From: Edaphobacter sp. 12200R-103 | Lineage (GTDB): Bacteria > Acidobacteriota > Terriglobia > Terriglobales > Acidobacteriaceae | Direction of reading: 5' to 3' | Length of the DNA stretch: 64,000 bases | Assembly (NCBI RefSeq): GCF_010093025.1 | Contig: NZ_CP048114.1 | Span: 1,922,001-1,986,000 of the forward strand | In this document: one piece after another, positions 16,556 to 25,601 of the stretch | How the letters are laid out: each line of letters starts with the position of its first letter | Position numbering within the stretch: the first letter of the stretch is position 1 | Notes under the pieces: model-generated | What the model saw: the letters and a program-made list of their open reading frames with translations, nothing else | Databases searched by the model: none | Told to the model about the DNA's origin: nothing | Translations under genes and position numbers: made by a program

Positions 16556-17562
16556 AAGCGGTACCCGAATCCGAGCGAGATAATGGGATAGACCGGAACG
16601 CTGCTCAGGGTATTGTTGATGTCCCGAATCTCGTCCCTGAGACTCTGCTGCGCCTCTTCTTCATCTTCGAAGTTGAAGCATCCATCCTGCTGGCATGCCC
16701 TTCCGGAAAGGCTGACGTCAATCTTCGGAGATCCGGTGAACGCGACTCCGAACTCCAGGGGCACGGCGATGTGACGGTGCTGTCCCGGAAGAATATTGCG
16801 GAAACCTGCCGTCAGCATGGGAGAGACCCGCCGTGGAAAGACCAGGCTGGCATTGCCGTGGACTGGATCATCCACACTATTGACGAAGTTCTCATCGCCG
16901 AGCGTAAACTGCGCGCCCGCCGGGACGTGCGAAGGCGCATTGACGTGGTTGTTCGCGTACAGGATTCCAGGGCTGATGTGGAAGTTCCTGTGACGCGGGA
17001 ACCAGTCAAGGCGCAGGTTGCCGGAGCGCAGCATGATGCGGGAATCGTAGTGCAGGCCGTCCACATCGAACTCGTACCCGAACGATGTCATGTTGGCTCC
17101 GCCACGCACGTCGAAACGCCGGGCGATCGGAGTCGATACTTCAAAGCCCGCACCAAGCGAGTTGGCCATCGCATCGAGGCGCCAGGACCGAAATGGACCG
17201 GCCTCCGTGGTAGGAGCTGGCCCCCCGGTGTTTGCCGACGGAACCGACCTGACGGAGTCCGCCGCAGCCACAGACGGGAAGAGCTCTGCGGTGCGGTTTT
17301 CTGCAAGATCGACCGATGCAGCGGCCGTAGAGCTGCTGGAATACTGCTGTATGGTTCCTGTTGTCTCCTGCGCGTGAAGCGCGGGTGTTGCGGCAGGAAC
17401 CAGGAACAGCATGGCTGCCGCGAGGATGACCTGGGAGAGTCCGCGGCGTTTGAACCTCTGTGACGTGCATGTTGTCGTGGTTGTATTTACCCTGAAGCTC
17501 TGAACTGAAGCTTCCTGATCCGTTTGTGCAGTTCGCTTAGAGAAGGCCTGATAGATCCCCAA
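16552..17562 (-). CDS. Outer-membrane beta-barrel protein inserted antisense between rimM and trmD
   Basis: A 336-residue protein with an N-terminal basic stretch, a signal-like segment ([25 protein letters not shown], residues about 41-65) and then many amphipathic strands ending in the outer-membrane signature LGFGYRF with terminal Phe. The only in-frame start before the signal segment appears to be the TTG at 17562, which touches the trmD ATG (17562) on the other strand. The stop overlaps the rimM stop. A low-complexity Ser/Thr/Ala linker follows the signal. The protein is probably an outer membrane channel or structural barrel, but I do not recognise a family. Confidence 0.65.
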   Translation of the reverse strand: MGIYQAFSKRTAQTDQEASVQSFRVNTTTTTCTSQRFKRRGLSQVILAAAMLFLVPAATPALHAQETTGTIQQYSSSSTAAASVDLAENRTAELFPSVAAADSVRSVPSANTGGPAPTTEAGPFRSWRLDAMANSLGAGFEVSTPIARRFDVRGGANMTSFGYEFDVDGLHYDSRIMLRSGNLRLDWFPRHRNFHISPGILYANNHVNAPSHVPAGAQFTLGDENFVNSVDDPVHGNASLVFPRRVSPMLTAGFRNILPGQHRHIAVPLEFGVAFTGSPKIDVSLSGRACQQDGCFNFEDEEEAQQSLRDEIRDINNTLSSVPVYPIISLGFGYRF

Positions 17563-18398
17563 TGCGCTTTGACCTCATTTCCATCTTTCCGGATTTTTTT
17601 GCCAGCATCTTTGAGTACGGCATCCTCAGACGCGCTCGCGGCGCGGGTCTGGTAGAGATTGCAACTCACGATCTACGAAGCTTTACCCACGACCGGCATC
17701 GTACCGTTGACGACAGGCCCTTCGGCGGAGGAGAAGGCATGATCCTCAAACTAGAACCACTCTACGATGCTGTCTCTTCGCTGAACATCACCCATAAGCG
17801 GGAGCGTGATCCCCTGAGAGAGTCGGTCATTTTACTTTCCGCGCAGGGTCGGCCCTTCACCCAAAAGATTGCCTATGATCTCTCTGGTCTGGAGCGAGTG
17901 GTTCTGATCTGCGGGCGTTATGAAGGCGTGGATGAAAGGGTGAATGAGCTTCTGTGCGATCGCGAGCTGTCGATCGGCGACTATGTGCTCTCAGGCGGAG
18001 AACTGGGCGCTGCAGTCATCGTAGACGCGGTGACAAGGCTGCTCCCCGGAGCGTTGGGGCACCCGGATTCGTCGCGCTTTGAAAGCTTCGGAGCGCAGGA
18101 CAGCGCTGACGAATCCAAGGATTCCGGGGGCGCGCCACGGACAACGCACGGAGCTGGAGGAATTCTGGATTATCCTCACTACACCCGCCCGGCCGAGTTC
18201 GCGGGTATCACGGTCCCGGAGGTCCTGCAGGAGGGCAACCATGAAGCCATCCGGGCGTGGCGCCGGAGAATGGCTCTCCGCAAGACGTTGGAGAACAGGC
18301 CAGATCTGCTGGAAAAAGCGGACCTGACCGTGCAAGACCGAAGAATCCTGGAGGATCTGAGGCAAGAATCTGAAAGGATGCGCGATCAGTCCTTGTAA
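17562..18398 (+). CDS. trmD: tRNA (guanine-N1-)-methyltransferase TrmD
   Basis: A 278-residue SPOUT methyltransferase that makes m1G37 in tRNAs. Conserved parts: [36 protein letters not shown] and the SAM-binding knot [14 protein letters not shown]. Between the knot and the C-terminal helical domain there is a longer than usual flexible stretch ([20 protein letters not shown]), in the loop that orders on tRNA binding. The start shares base 17562 with the start of the divergent barrel gene, so the promoter must lie inside that gene or transcription must read through it from rimM. Confidence 0.93.
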   Translation: MRFDLISIFPDFFASIFEYGILRRARGAGLVEIATHDLRSFTHDRHRTVDDRPFGGGEGMILKLEPLYDAVSSLNITHKRERDPLRESVILLSAQGRPFTQKIAYDLSGLERVVLICGRYEGVDERVNELLCDRELSIGDYVLSGGELGAAVIVDAVTRLLPGALGHPDSSRFESFGAQDSADESKDSGGAPRTTHGAGGILDYPHYTRPAEFAGITVPEVLQEGNHEAIRAWRRRMALRKTLENRPDLLEKADLTVQDRRILEDLRQESERMRDQSL

Positions 18399-18493
18399 CA
18401 GATGTGGGGCTTTCCTGGATTTGAGCGGTTTCGATCGTTTTAAAGAGCTGAAATCGTGTAAACTGAAATCTCGAGTTCATACAGGAAATCCTC

Positions 18494-18850
18494 ATGTCTA
18501 TTCATCCCATCATGCAGAAACTGGCCGCGAAGCTTGAGCGGACCGATATCCCCGACTTCGCTCCAGGCGACACTGTCCGCGTTCAGGTTAAGATCCGTGA
18601 GGGTGAGAAAGAGCGTCTCCAGGCATTTGAAGGAATTGTGATCGCCTGCCGTAAGGGGCCTCACGGCACCTTCACCGTTCGCAAGATGAGCTTCGGCCAG
18701 GGTGTGGAGCGTATCTTCCCTTACAACTCCAAGGTCGTGGATCGCGTCCAGAAGATTCGCTCCTACGAGGTTCGCCGTTCGAAGCTCTTTTACCTTCGCG
18801 CTCTGCGTGGCAAGGCTGCCCGCCTCCGCGAGGTCGAGCGGGCTAGCTAA
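18494..18850 (+). CDS. rplS: Ribosomal protein bL19
   Basis: A 118-residue bL19 with the typical [27 protein letters not shown] and [22 protein letters not shown] blocks. It sits 95 bp after trmD, in conventional order. AGGAAAT precedes the ATG. A good terminator follows. Confidence 0.95.
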   Translation: MSIHPIMQKLAAKLERTDIPDFAPGDTVRVQVKIREGEKERLQAFEGIVIACRKGPHGTFTVRKMSFGQGVERIFPYNSKVVDRVQKIRSYEVRRSKLFYLRALRGKAARLREVERAS

Positions 18851-18872
18851 CTTCCCCTTATTTCCACAGAAG

Positions 18873-18900
18873 CCACGGCTGCATGCCGTGGTTTTCTTTT
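18873..18900 (+). terminator. Rho-independent terminator after rplS
   Basis: The stem CCACGGC / GCCGTGG with loop TGCAT is followed directly by TTTTCTTTTG, 22 bases after the rplS stop. It ends the ribosomal part of the cluster and precedes rnhB. Confidence 0.9.
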
Positions 18901-18931
18901 GTGCGGGTTATAAACTTTTGCCATAGAGCAC

Positions 18932-19702
18932 ATGGCTTCCTCGACTCCACTGCGCACCCAGAGAACCGTCACCGCGGCTACGGCGAAGCAGCAGATGCTG
19001 CGGCAACTGATCTGCAGCGATGCTCCGGAACAGGCTCTCCGTTATTGCGGCTATCGCGTCATAGCCGGTGTAGACGAGGTGGGCCGGGGTGCTCTGTTCG
19101 GGCCCGTGGTTGCCGCTGCGGTGATTCTTCCCGAACGGATCAAGGGGCTGGCTACTGCCGGACTCAAGGACTCCAAGCAGCTTCTGCGCAAAGACCGCGA
19201 GCGGTTGGAACGGAAGATCCGCAAGGTTGCATTGGCTATCAGCGTGGCGGAGGTTGACGCTGAAACCATCGACCGCGTCAACATCTATCAGGCCACACGG
19301 ATCGCCATGCTGACGGCCGTTCGAGGGCTACCGATCGAGCCTGACCATCTGCTGATCGACGCCATGCGGATCGATCATCCCTGCAGGCAGACGAAGCTGA
19401 TCTACGGGGACTCCCTAAGTCTTTCGATCGCGGCGGCCTCTGTCGTCGCCAAGGTGCATCGTGACGCCCTGATGCGCGAGCTGGATACCGTGCATCCCGG
19501 ATATGGGTTGGCCTCGCACAAGGGCTATGGCACGCCGGAACATCGGAGGGCGTTGACGGCGCTGGGGCCTTGTGCCCTGCACCGCAGGACCTTTGCTCCC
19601 GTCAGAGCGGTCGATCCGGATGCCGCGATTGAGGACCTGGTCGCGGGCGACCTCTTCGAGATGGATCCAGAGGAAGGAGCCGCAACTTGGGCCAACGACT
19701 GA
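18932..19702 (+). CDS. rnhB: Ribonuclease HII
   Basis: A 256-residue RNase HII that removes RNA from RNA-DNA hybrids and misincorporated ribonucleotides. The active-site motifs are GVDEVGRGALFGP (Asp-Glu), LLIDAMRID and the KxxRD-type AKVHRDALM. Residues 1-43 and the C-terminal 30 residues are extensions beyond the catalytic core. The last 16 bases overlap the following deacetylase gene. Confidence 0.92.
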   Translation: MASSTPLRTQRTVTAATAKQQMLRQLICSDAPEQALRYCGYRVIAGVDEVGRGALFGPVVAAAVILPERIKGLATAGLKDSKQLLRKDRERLERKIRKVALAISVAEVDAETIDRVNIYQATRIAMLTAVRGLPIEPDHLLIDAMRIDHPCRQTKLIYGDSLSLSIAAASVVAKVHRDALMRELDTVHPGYGLASHKGYGTPEHRRALTALGPCALHRRTFAPVRAVDPDAAIEDLVAGDLFEMDPEEGAATWAND

Positions 19703-20415
19703 TGTGCGTGGTGGCGCACCCGGACGACGAGTGTTTTGGATTTGGCGGAGCGCTGGCGCTGGCTGCAGATCACGTTATCGAGACATCGGTCCTCTGTATG
19801 ACAGACGGCCAGGCGGCAACCCACCGCGGCTCGGCTGAATCCGGGCTGGAGCTGGGAGCCTCCCGGCGGAGGGAGTTCGCGGCCTCCTGCGAGGTGCTTG
19901 GAGTGACCGAGCATGAGGTTCTGGGCTATCACGATGGACAGCTCCAGAATGTTCCCGTACTCGAAGCGGTGGAGCATCTGGTAAGGCGGATGCGGCGATT
20001 TCAACCGGACGTTGTCATTACCTTCGGCAGCGATGGCGGGCTGAATGTACACCTGGACCACATGATGGTCTCCTTCTGGACAACGACGGCCTTCCATTGG
20101 GCGGGCCGCTCCAACCGCTTTCCGGAGATAACCACCGTCTTCCAGCCAAGGCGGTTATTCCATCTGAGCACCGATGTGTTCCTTCCAGACCGTCAGCCGC
20201 CCATACCGAGCCCCTGGACGGTAGCTCTGGATATTGAAACGACGCGGAAGCGGAAGAGCGAAGCCTTCGAAAGGCACGCCTCCCAGGCGCCGCTGATGGA
20301 GCGCACAAAGCCGTTCTTTGCGGAGTATGGCGGTACTGAGTTTTACACACTGGTAGCGGAGAAGGAACCCAAGCCAGCGCGGCAGATGACGGATTTGTTC
20401 GAGGGCTTGTCCTGA
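19687..20415 (+). CDS. PIG-L/LmbE-family zinc deacetylase
   Basis: Start taken as the TTG at 19687 because AAGGAG (19674-19679) is 7 bp away; the ATG at 19702 (MCVVAHPDDE) is an alternative. The 242-residue product has the zinc motif AHPDDE near the N-terminus and HLDHMMVS further on, both typical of the PIG-L family. Members deacetylate N-acetylglucosamine-linked metabolites, including in bacillithiol and mycothiol synthesis; the substrate here is unknown. It overlaps rnhB by 16 bp and so is probably co-transcribed with it. Confidence 0.82.
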   Translation: MGQRLMCVVAHPDDECFGFGGALALAADHVIETSVLCMTDGQAATHRGSAESGLELGASRRREFAASCEVLGVTEHEVLGYHDGQLQNVPVLEAVEHLVRRMRRFQPDVVITFGSDGGLNVHLDHMMVSFWTTTAFHWAGRSNRFPEITTVFQPRRLFHLSTDVFLPDRQPPIPSPWTVALDIETTRKRKSEAFERHASQAPLMERTKPFFAEYGGTEFYTLVAEKEPKPARQMTDLFEGLS

Positions 20416-20419
20416 GTTG

Positions 20420-20441
20420 GCCTGCCTGCTTTTTGGCAGGC
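20420..20441 (+). terminator. Short hairpin after the PIG-L gene
   Basis: The stem GCCTGCC / GGCAGGC with loop TGCTTTTT lies 4 bases after the stop. No T-run follows, so termination is uncertain. Confidence 0.4.
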
Positions 20442-20500
20442 TGACACCGCAGCTCTGCTATACCTTCGCGACCACTTCTATTGAAGGGTAGACTAGAGGC

Positions 20501-21097
20501 ATGGACTGGCGTGCCGTTGAACAAGCCTTCGATCCCCTTCCCATCTTTCATGAATGGCTGCTAGAGGCGGAGAAGAGCGAGCCAAACGATCCGAATGCCG
20601 CGGCGCTGGCGACGGCGACTGGAGACGGTGCTCCCAGCGTCCGAATGGTCCTGGTGAAGAAGGTGGATGAGCGCGGGTTCTGCTTCTACACCAATGCCGA
20701 CAGCCGTAAGGGATGCGAACTGAAGGAGAATCCGCGGGCAGCACTGTGCTTTCACTGGAAGAGCCTGCGGCGCCAGGTACGGGTGGAGGGTCCGGTGGTA
20801 GAGCTGCCGGCGGAGGACGCGGACCGGTACTTCCAGAGCCGGTCACGCATGAGCCAGGTGGGCGCTGCAGTTTCGCAACAGAGCAGGCCACTTAAGAGCC
20901 GGCAGCGTCTTGAAGAGTTGGTAGAGCGGTTTGATGCCGAGCATCCAGGGGGGATTTCCCGCCCGGAATACTGGCACGGCTATGCAGTAGTTCCGGAGCG
21001 GATCGAGCTATGGATGGATGGAGATTACAGGCTGCATAACCGGTTTCTTTTTGTCCGCAAGGGGGATGAATGGACACGGACGAGACTCTTTCCGTAG
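20501..21097 (+). CDS. pdxH: Pyridoxamine 5'-phosphate oxidase
   Basis: A 198-residue FMN enzyme that makes pyridoxal 5'-phosphate. Conserved pieces: NAAALATATGDGAPSVRMVLVKKVDERGFCFYTN, SRKGCELKENPRAALCFHW, RQVRVEGPV and the C-terminal RIELWMDGDYRLHNRFLFVR...WTRTRLFP. The length is slightly short of E. coli PdxH (218 aa), from a shorter N-terminus. Confidence 0.93.
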   Translation: MDWRAVEQAFDPLPIFHEWLLEAEKSEPNDPNAAALATATGDGAPSVRMVLVKKVDERGFCFYTNADSRKGCELKENPRAALCFHWKSLRRQVRVEGPVVELPAEDADRYFQSRSRMSQVGAAVSQQSRPLKSRQRLEELVERFDAEHPGGISRPEYWHGYAVVPERIELWMDGDYRLHNRFLFVRKGDEWTRTRLFP

Positions 21098-21169
21098 GGC
21101 GATCCCATCGATAGGCCAAGGGGCGTGATTGCGGTTTTTCTCTCACATTTTGAGGACTTCCGGGTAAAC

Positions 21170-21231
21170 CGCAGATCCTTCGACTGCGTCTCTCGCGAAA
21201 GACTGCGAGAGACTTCGCTCAGGATGACACC
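21170..21231 (+). repeat. Dispersed intergenic repeat, copy B
   Basis: Begins GCAGATCCTTCGAC and ends CGCTCAGGATGACACC. Between the borders an inverted pair CTCTCGC / GCGAGAG makes a hairpin, so the unit can fold. It fills part of the 292-bp gap between pdxH and the first Gfo/Idh/MocA gene; I see no gene there. Confidence 0.65.
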
Positions 21232-21389
21232 GTCTATAGAGCCGCATACTACATACCGCTTGGCTGGCCGCGCTACATGCTGTCGGCCTTATTACTACTG
21301 CTTTATGTCGGATGACCTGGATTCCATTTGGACTGTGCGGTTGATATAGTTCGGGGTGCAGCGAAATTGTTTTTTCAGGAGAAGGTACG

Positions 21390-22595
21390 ATGGCGATGGA
21401 TTTTTTGGGGCGGCGGGAGTTTCTGCGCACTGTGGGTTCGGTGGGACTGATGGCTGGGGTTCCTGCGCTGGCGGAGATGAGCGCGATTGATCCAGCGAGC
21501 GTAGCGTATGAGGTCGCGCAGCCGGACCAGAACGCTGAGGCAGCGCCGAAGCACTCCATCAAGTTTGCCGTCTGCGGGATGAGCCATGACCACATCTATG
21601 GCATGGTGGGGGCGATCCAGCGGGGCGGTGGCGTTCTGGTGGCGGCCTACGGGGCAGAGCCCGACAAGCTGGCGAACTTCAAGAAGAGGTTTCCCGACGT
21701 AAAGATGGTTTCGTCGGAGGATGCGATCCTGAATGATCCTTCGATTCAGCTGGTGCTGAGCTCGACGATTCCCGATGAGCGTGCTCCGCTGGGCGTGCGC
21801 GTGATGAAGAAAGGCAAGGACTATCTGAGCGACAAGCCCGGCGCGACCTCGCTCGAGCAGATCGACGAGATTCGCAAGACGATTGCGGAGACGAAGCGTA
21901 TCTACGGGATTCTGTACAGTGAACGCTTTGAGGTGAAGGCAGCGGTCAAGGCCGGGGATATGGTGAAGGCGGGTGCAATCGGGCGCGTGATCCAGACGAT
22001 CAATATTGCGCCACACCAGATTGTGCAGCACGGGATGGATCCTTATGCGGGAGGGGCCGGAGGACGGCCGGACTGGTTCTGGGACCCGGCGCGGTATGGC
22101 GGCATTTTGACCGACATTGGATCGCACCAGGTGGACCAGTTCCTGTTCTACACCGGCTCCACGCAGGCGGAGGTGGTGGCATCGCAGGTAGCAAACGTGA
22201 ACCATCATCAGAAGCCGAAGTTCCAGGACTTTGGAGACATGATGTTGCGGGGCGACCGAGGGTTCGGGTATGTGCGGCTGGACTGGTTTACTCCGGATGG
22301 CCTGGGAACGTGGGGCGATGGACGGCTCTTCATCCTGGGGACGGAGGGTTATATCGAAGTTCGCAAGTATGTCGATGTGGCGCGAAGCAAGCAGGGTAAC
22401 AACCTGTTTATCGTGGACAAAAATCAGCAGAGGTTTATCGACTGCAACAATGTGACGCTTCCGTTCGGGGCGCAGTTTGTCTCAGACGTGGTGAACCGCA
22501 CCCATACGGCGCAGGATCAGACGCAGTGCCTGCTGGCGGCGGAGCTGGTAGTGCGGGCGCAGATGAAGGCTCAGCATGTGACTCTCAAGAGCTAG
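21390..22595 (+). CDS. Tat-exported Gfo/Idh/MocA-family oxidoreductase
   Basis: A 401-residue protein with a twin-arginine leader (LGRREFLRTVGSVGLMAGVP) and a Rossmann-type NAD(P) domain (FAVCGMSHDHIYGMVGAIQ), then SDKPGATSLEQIDEI in the EKP-motif position and a C-terminal Gfo/Idh/MocA barrel domain (GGILTDIGSHQVDQFLFYTG). Such exported members are common in acidobacteria and act on sugars or glycosides outside the cytoplasm with bound NAD(P). Substrate not predictable. A second family member lies 470 bp downstream. Confidence 0.85.
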   Translation: MAMDFLGRREFLRTVGSVGLMAGVPALAEMSAIDPASVAYEVAQPDQNAEAAPKHSIKFAVCGMSHDHIYGMVGAIQRGGGVLVAAYGAEPDKLANFKKRFPDVKMVSSEDAILNDPSIQLVLSSTIPDERAPLGVRVMKKGKDYLSDKPGATSLEQIDEIRKTIAETKRIYGILYSERFEVKAAVKAGDMVKAGAIGRVIQTINIAPHQIVQHGMDPYAGGAGGRPDWFWDPARYGGILTDIGSHQVDQFLFYTGSTQAEVVASQVANVNHHQKPKFQDFGDMMLRGDRGFGYVRLDWFTPDGLGTWGDGRLFILGTEGYIEVRKYVDVARSKQGNNLFIVDKNQQRFIDCNNVTLPFGAQFVSDVVNRTHTAQDQTQCLLAAELVVRAQMKAQHVTLKS

Positions 22596-22668
22596 GTTTG
22601 TTTTGCGGCTCTCTCGCGGGTGGCGAGGCCGATCTGAGATCTGCTGGCTGGCTGAGCATCGCCGAACC

Positions 22669-22712
22669 GCAGATCCTTCGACTTCGGCTTCGCCTTCGCT
22701 CAGGATGACACC
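22669..22712 (+). repeat. Dispersed intergenic repeat, copy C
   Basis: Reads CCGCAGATCCTTCGAC, then CTTCGCTCAGGATGACACC, a compact version of copy B with the central part replaced by a run of CTTCG-like triplets. Confidence 0.65.
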
Positions 22713-22840
22713 TTCAGGTGAAATTGTGTGGAGTGATTTCCATGGAGGTGTACTGTTTCGCAGATCCTGAAGCTGAGTGAAGTGCATCGGACAGATTCCT
22801 ATTTGCCTAGGGCTGTATAGACGCTGCAGACAAAATACAG

Positions 22841-22867
22841 GGATCCTTCGCTTTGCTCAGGATGACG
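22841..22867 (+). repeat. Dispersed intergenic repeat, copy D (short)
   Basis: GGATCCTTCGC...TGCTCAGGATGACGG, 27 bases: the two borders with almost no centre. It lies in the same 470-bp gap as copy C. Confidence 0.55.
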
Positions 22868-22875
22868 GCTTTGGG

Positions 22876-22969
22876 GATTGCATGTGCAACAACCGCCGGA
22901 TTCGTATGCAATAAACGCGGCGATTTCATGCGCAATAAGCTTGGCGATTGCACGCGCAATGAGCGACCG
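22876..22969 (+). repeat. Four imperfect 23-24-bp tandem repeats
   Basis: Units start with GATT at 22876, 22899, 22922 and 22946 and share the core GATT-x-CATGCGCAATAA. They occupy the gap between the two Gfo/Idh/MocA genes, upstream of the second (start 23066). They could be a regulator-binding array or a simple tandem duplication. Confidence 0.6.
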
Positions 22970-23065
22970 CAGGAGCAAGGGGTGCTCTTATGGCTGACTA
23001 AGCATCTTTGCAGAGGGTAGAATCGCGCTCTCAAATAATCTCGTTCAAAATGGAGAGCCCAGCGC

Positions 23066-24448
23066 ATGGGAGATGTAAGCAGGAGAAGGTTTTTGAAGAC
23101 TGCGGCCGGAGCAGCGGCCGTGACAGGTTTCCCTACGATCGTGCCTTCGACTGTCTTCGGGCAGATGGCCCCGAGTGAGCGGATCAATGTCGGTGCGATC
23201 GGCGTCGGCAGAATCTCGCGCGGGCACGACCTTCCGGGCATCTTCAAGTATGAAGGCGCTCGGGTAATTGCTGTGTGCGACCTGGATGCGGGCAGGGCTG
23301 AGCTGGGACGACAACTAGTCACGGAGACGTATACGAAGAAGCTGGGCAAGCCGTATGACGCGGTGAAGGTCTATCACGAGTATCACGAGCTACTGGCGAA
23401 CAAGGATATCGATGCGGTAGTGATCTCTACACCGGACCACCAGCATGCCATCGTCGCGGCGACGGCGGTGCGGGCGGGCAAGGATGTATATCTGCAGAAG
23501 CCGGCTTCGCTGACGATTGCGGAGGGCCGCTACCTGAGCAACGCGGTGCAGGCTTCTGGAAGGATTGTGCAGATCGGAAGCCAGCAGAGATCGTGGAAGC
23601 AGTTCCATCGCGCGTGCGAGCTGGTGCGGAATGGCCGAATCGGTGAGGTGAAGCATGTGGAGATTGGGCTGCCAGGCGACCCCGCGGGAGGGGATGCAAC
23701 CCCGATGCCGGTGCCAAAGGGCTTCAACTACGACGCGTGGCTGGGCTCAACGCCGGTCGTTCCCTACACGGTGGACCGGGTGATGCCGCAGCAGGGGTTC
23801 GACCGGCCGGGATGGTTGCGGATGGAGCAGTTTGGCGCGGGTATGATTACGGGCTGGGGTGCGCACCACGTCGACACGGCGCATTGGGGCATGAACACCG
23901 AGTACACCGGCCCGGTGGAGATATGGGGGACGGCGGAGTTTCCAAAGAGCGGCCTGTGGGACGTGCATGGCGACTTTCTGACGCATGGCCGTTATGCGAA
24001 CGGCGTGACGATGGATATCTCCGGGAAGTTTCCTAATGGCATCAAGTGGTACGGGACCGAGGGCTGGATCTTCGTGCAGAGAGATGGCATGAACTCGCCT
24101 ACGGCGAAGCCGGGTGATCCGGTGCCCAAGGTGGAGGTGCTGCAGGCGAGCGATCCGAAGATTTTGACTTCGGTGATTGGACCGAACGAGATTCACCTGG
24201 AGACGTCGCCTGAGCATCACGCGAACTGGCTGGACTGTGTGAGGTCGCGGAAGCAGCCGCTGGCCCCGATTGAGATTGGGCACAGGGCGTGCTCAACCTG
24301 CCTGCTGCACCATATCGCGATGAAGACGGGAAGGCATCTGCACTGGGATCCGGAGCGGGAGCAGTTCAAGGGCGATGATGCCGCGAATGCGATGCTGTCG
24401 CGTCCGCAGCGGTCGCCGTACACGTTCGCGGAGGCGAGCTGGGTCTAG
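23066..24448 (+). CDS. Tat-exported Gfo/Idh/MocA-family oxidoreductase (second)
   Basis: A 460-residue protein with a Tat leader (SRRRFLKTAAGAAAVTGFP) ending near VFGQ, an NAD(P)-binding domain (INVGAIGVGRISRGHDLPG, VIAVCDLD), DAVVISTPDHQHA, and YLQKPASLTIAEG where the usual EKP is QKP. The C-terminal domain has GWGAHHVDTAHWGMNTE and ends with an extended HHIAMKTGRHLHWDPE region typical of the longer acidobacterial/planctomycete members. Likely a periplasmic sugar or glycoside oxidoreductase; only about 26% of it looks like its neighbour by eye. Confidence 0.85.
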   Translation: MGDVSRRRFLKTAAGAAAVTGFPTIVPSTVFGQMAPSERINVGAIGVGRISRGHDLPGIFKYEGARVIAVCDLDAGRAELGRQLVTETYTKKLGKPYDAVKVYHEYHELLANKDIDAVVISTPDHQHAIVAATAVRAGKDVYLQKPASLTIAEGRYLSNAVQASGRIVQIGSQQRSWKQFHRACELVRNGRIGEVKHVEIGLPGDPAGGDATPMPVPKGFNYDAWLGSTPVVPYTVDRVMPQQGFDRPGWLRMEQFGAGMITGWGAHHVDTAHWGMNTEYTGPVEIWGTAEFPKSGLWDVHGDFLTHGRYANGVTMDISGKFPNGIKWYGTEGWIFVQRDGMNSPTAKPGDPVPKVEVLQASDPKILTSVIGPNEIHLETSPEHHANWLDCVRSRKQPLAPIEIGHRACSTCLLHHIAMKTGRHLHWDPEREQFKGDDAANAMLSRPQRSPYTFAEASWV

Positions 24449-24452
24449 CGCA

Positions 24453-24902
24453 TCATTTGCTAGAGGCGCCTTTAGGTTCAGCGAGGTGGCGCTCTGCTGC
24501 TTTCTCGCGCACAGCCTCATAGCGGTGAGCGAGGACGTCGAGCTCGGCGTCGGAGAGATGCTCGATGTCGATCATCTCGTTCCGGGCTGACTTGATGGAT
24601 TCGATCAGCTCGTTGAGCTTGAGGTTGATGGCGCGGGCGTCGCGGTTCTGGGTGTTCTGGATGAGGAAGACCATCAGAAAGGTGACGATGGTCGTGCCGG
24701 TGTTGATGATGAGCTGCCAAGTGTCGGAGTAATGATAGATCGGTCCAGTGACGCCCCACATCACGATGACACCGACGGCGAAGACAAAGGCCCAACGGGA
24801 ACCCATGTAGTTGCTGCAAGTGTTGGCGAAAAGGGCGAAGCGGTCTTTTCGGGGTTGGTCGTTGCGGGGAGGCTCTTTCGGAGAATTGTTCTTGCCGGTC
24901 AC
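24453..24902 (-). CDS. Low-affinity iron permease-family membrane protein
   Basis: About 149 residues from the GTG at 24902 (VTGKNNSPKEPPRNDQPRKDRFALF); the frame stays open to 25130 but would then overlap the cupin gene. Two membrane segments are visible (WAFVFAVGVIVMWGVTGPIY and LIINTGTTIVTFLMVFLIQNTQNRDARAINLKLNELI). This is the low-affinity iron permease/YkgB-like small family, named after yeast Fet4 homology; transport activity in bacteria is not established. The start is uncertain because no good Shine-Dalgarno is near. Confidence 0.65.
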   Translation of the reverse strand: MTGKNNSPKEPPRNDQPRKDRFALFANTCSNYMGSRWAFVFAVGVIVMWGVTGPIYHYSDTWQLIINTGTTIVTFLMVFLIQNTQNRDARAINLKLNELIESIKSARNEMIDIEHLSDAELDVLAHRYEAVREKAAERHLAEPKGASSK

Positions 24903-24966
24903 GGTCGTCTTGGACTCCGCACAGTGAGATGCAGCAGAGTTCCTTCTATTTGCCTGAAAGGAAAGG

Positions 24967-25551
24967 TTAGGCGATCCACAGGCGGGGCAGAGGGCCTGCT
25001 CTGCCGGAGACGGGATCGGATGCGGGGGAACGCACCTCGCGAATGCGGGCGAGGACTTCGGGAGTTGCGGCGGTGCGGCAGATGTCCCAGTGTTCTCCGG
25101 GCGGATAGGCACCGACGACGAGGAAGTCATCGGAGGCTGAGATGCGGCAGTGGCCGGTTCCGGCGGGAAGCACGGCTACGTCACCAGCGCGGACGGTGAC
25201 AGTGGTTCCCTTCTCTCCGCCGAGCATGATCTCGGCGTGTCCAGCGGCGAAGCCGAGAACCTCGTGAGCGGTGGAGTGGTAGTGATGGAAGTCATAGACT
25301 CCGTTGCGCCACTGGGGAGGCCACCCGTTGCGAGTGAAGAGCTGCTCCATCGCGTCGGCGAGATCGCCGGTGACGGGGAGTGCCTGACGGTAGAGGAGCA
25401 CGGGCAGCGCGTTGTTGGGCATCCAGCCATTGGGCTTTAGGTGCAGCTGCTCGGGCTGGACAGTCGCGGGCGCGGCTGAGGCTGTGCTGCCGGTTACGCC
25501 TGCAGCGAGGATTCCGGCTGCGAAGGTTCTGCGATCGATGGAGTTCTTCAT
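24967..25551 (-). CDS. Exported cupin-domain protein
   Basis: A 194-residue protein with a Tat-type leader ([21 protein letters not shown]) and a cupin barrel in the C-terminal two thirds. The metal/ligand motif is visible as [26 protein letters not shown], with [15 protein letters not shown] as the second cupin motif. The reaction is unknown. It lies upstream of the iron-permease-like gene on the same strand and downstream of msrPQ. Confidence 0.78.
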   Translation of the reverse strand: MKNSIDRRTFAAGILAAGVTGSTASAAPATVQPEQLHLKPNGWMPNNALPVLLYRQALPVTGDLADAMEQLFTRNGWPPQWRNGVYDFHHYHSTAHEVLGFAAGHAEIMLGGEKGTTVTVRAGDVAVLPAGTGHCRISASDDFLVVGAYPPGEHWDICRTAATPEVLARIREVRSPASDPVSGRAGPLPRLWIA

Positions 25552-25601
25552 GCTATGCAGTTAGATGGGGCAGAGGGAAGGATGGATCCCTCAGGTAGCG
25601 A

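Noticed and set aside
22876..22969. CRISPR array
   Set aside because: The units are tandem with no unique spacers, and no cas gene is visible in the window.
24903..25130. Long N-terminus of the iron-permease-like protein
   Set aside because: It would lie over the upstream cupin gene in another frame and is Pro/Ser-rich, as expected of an antisense-like shadow frame.
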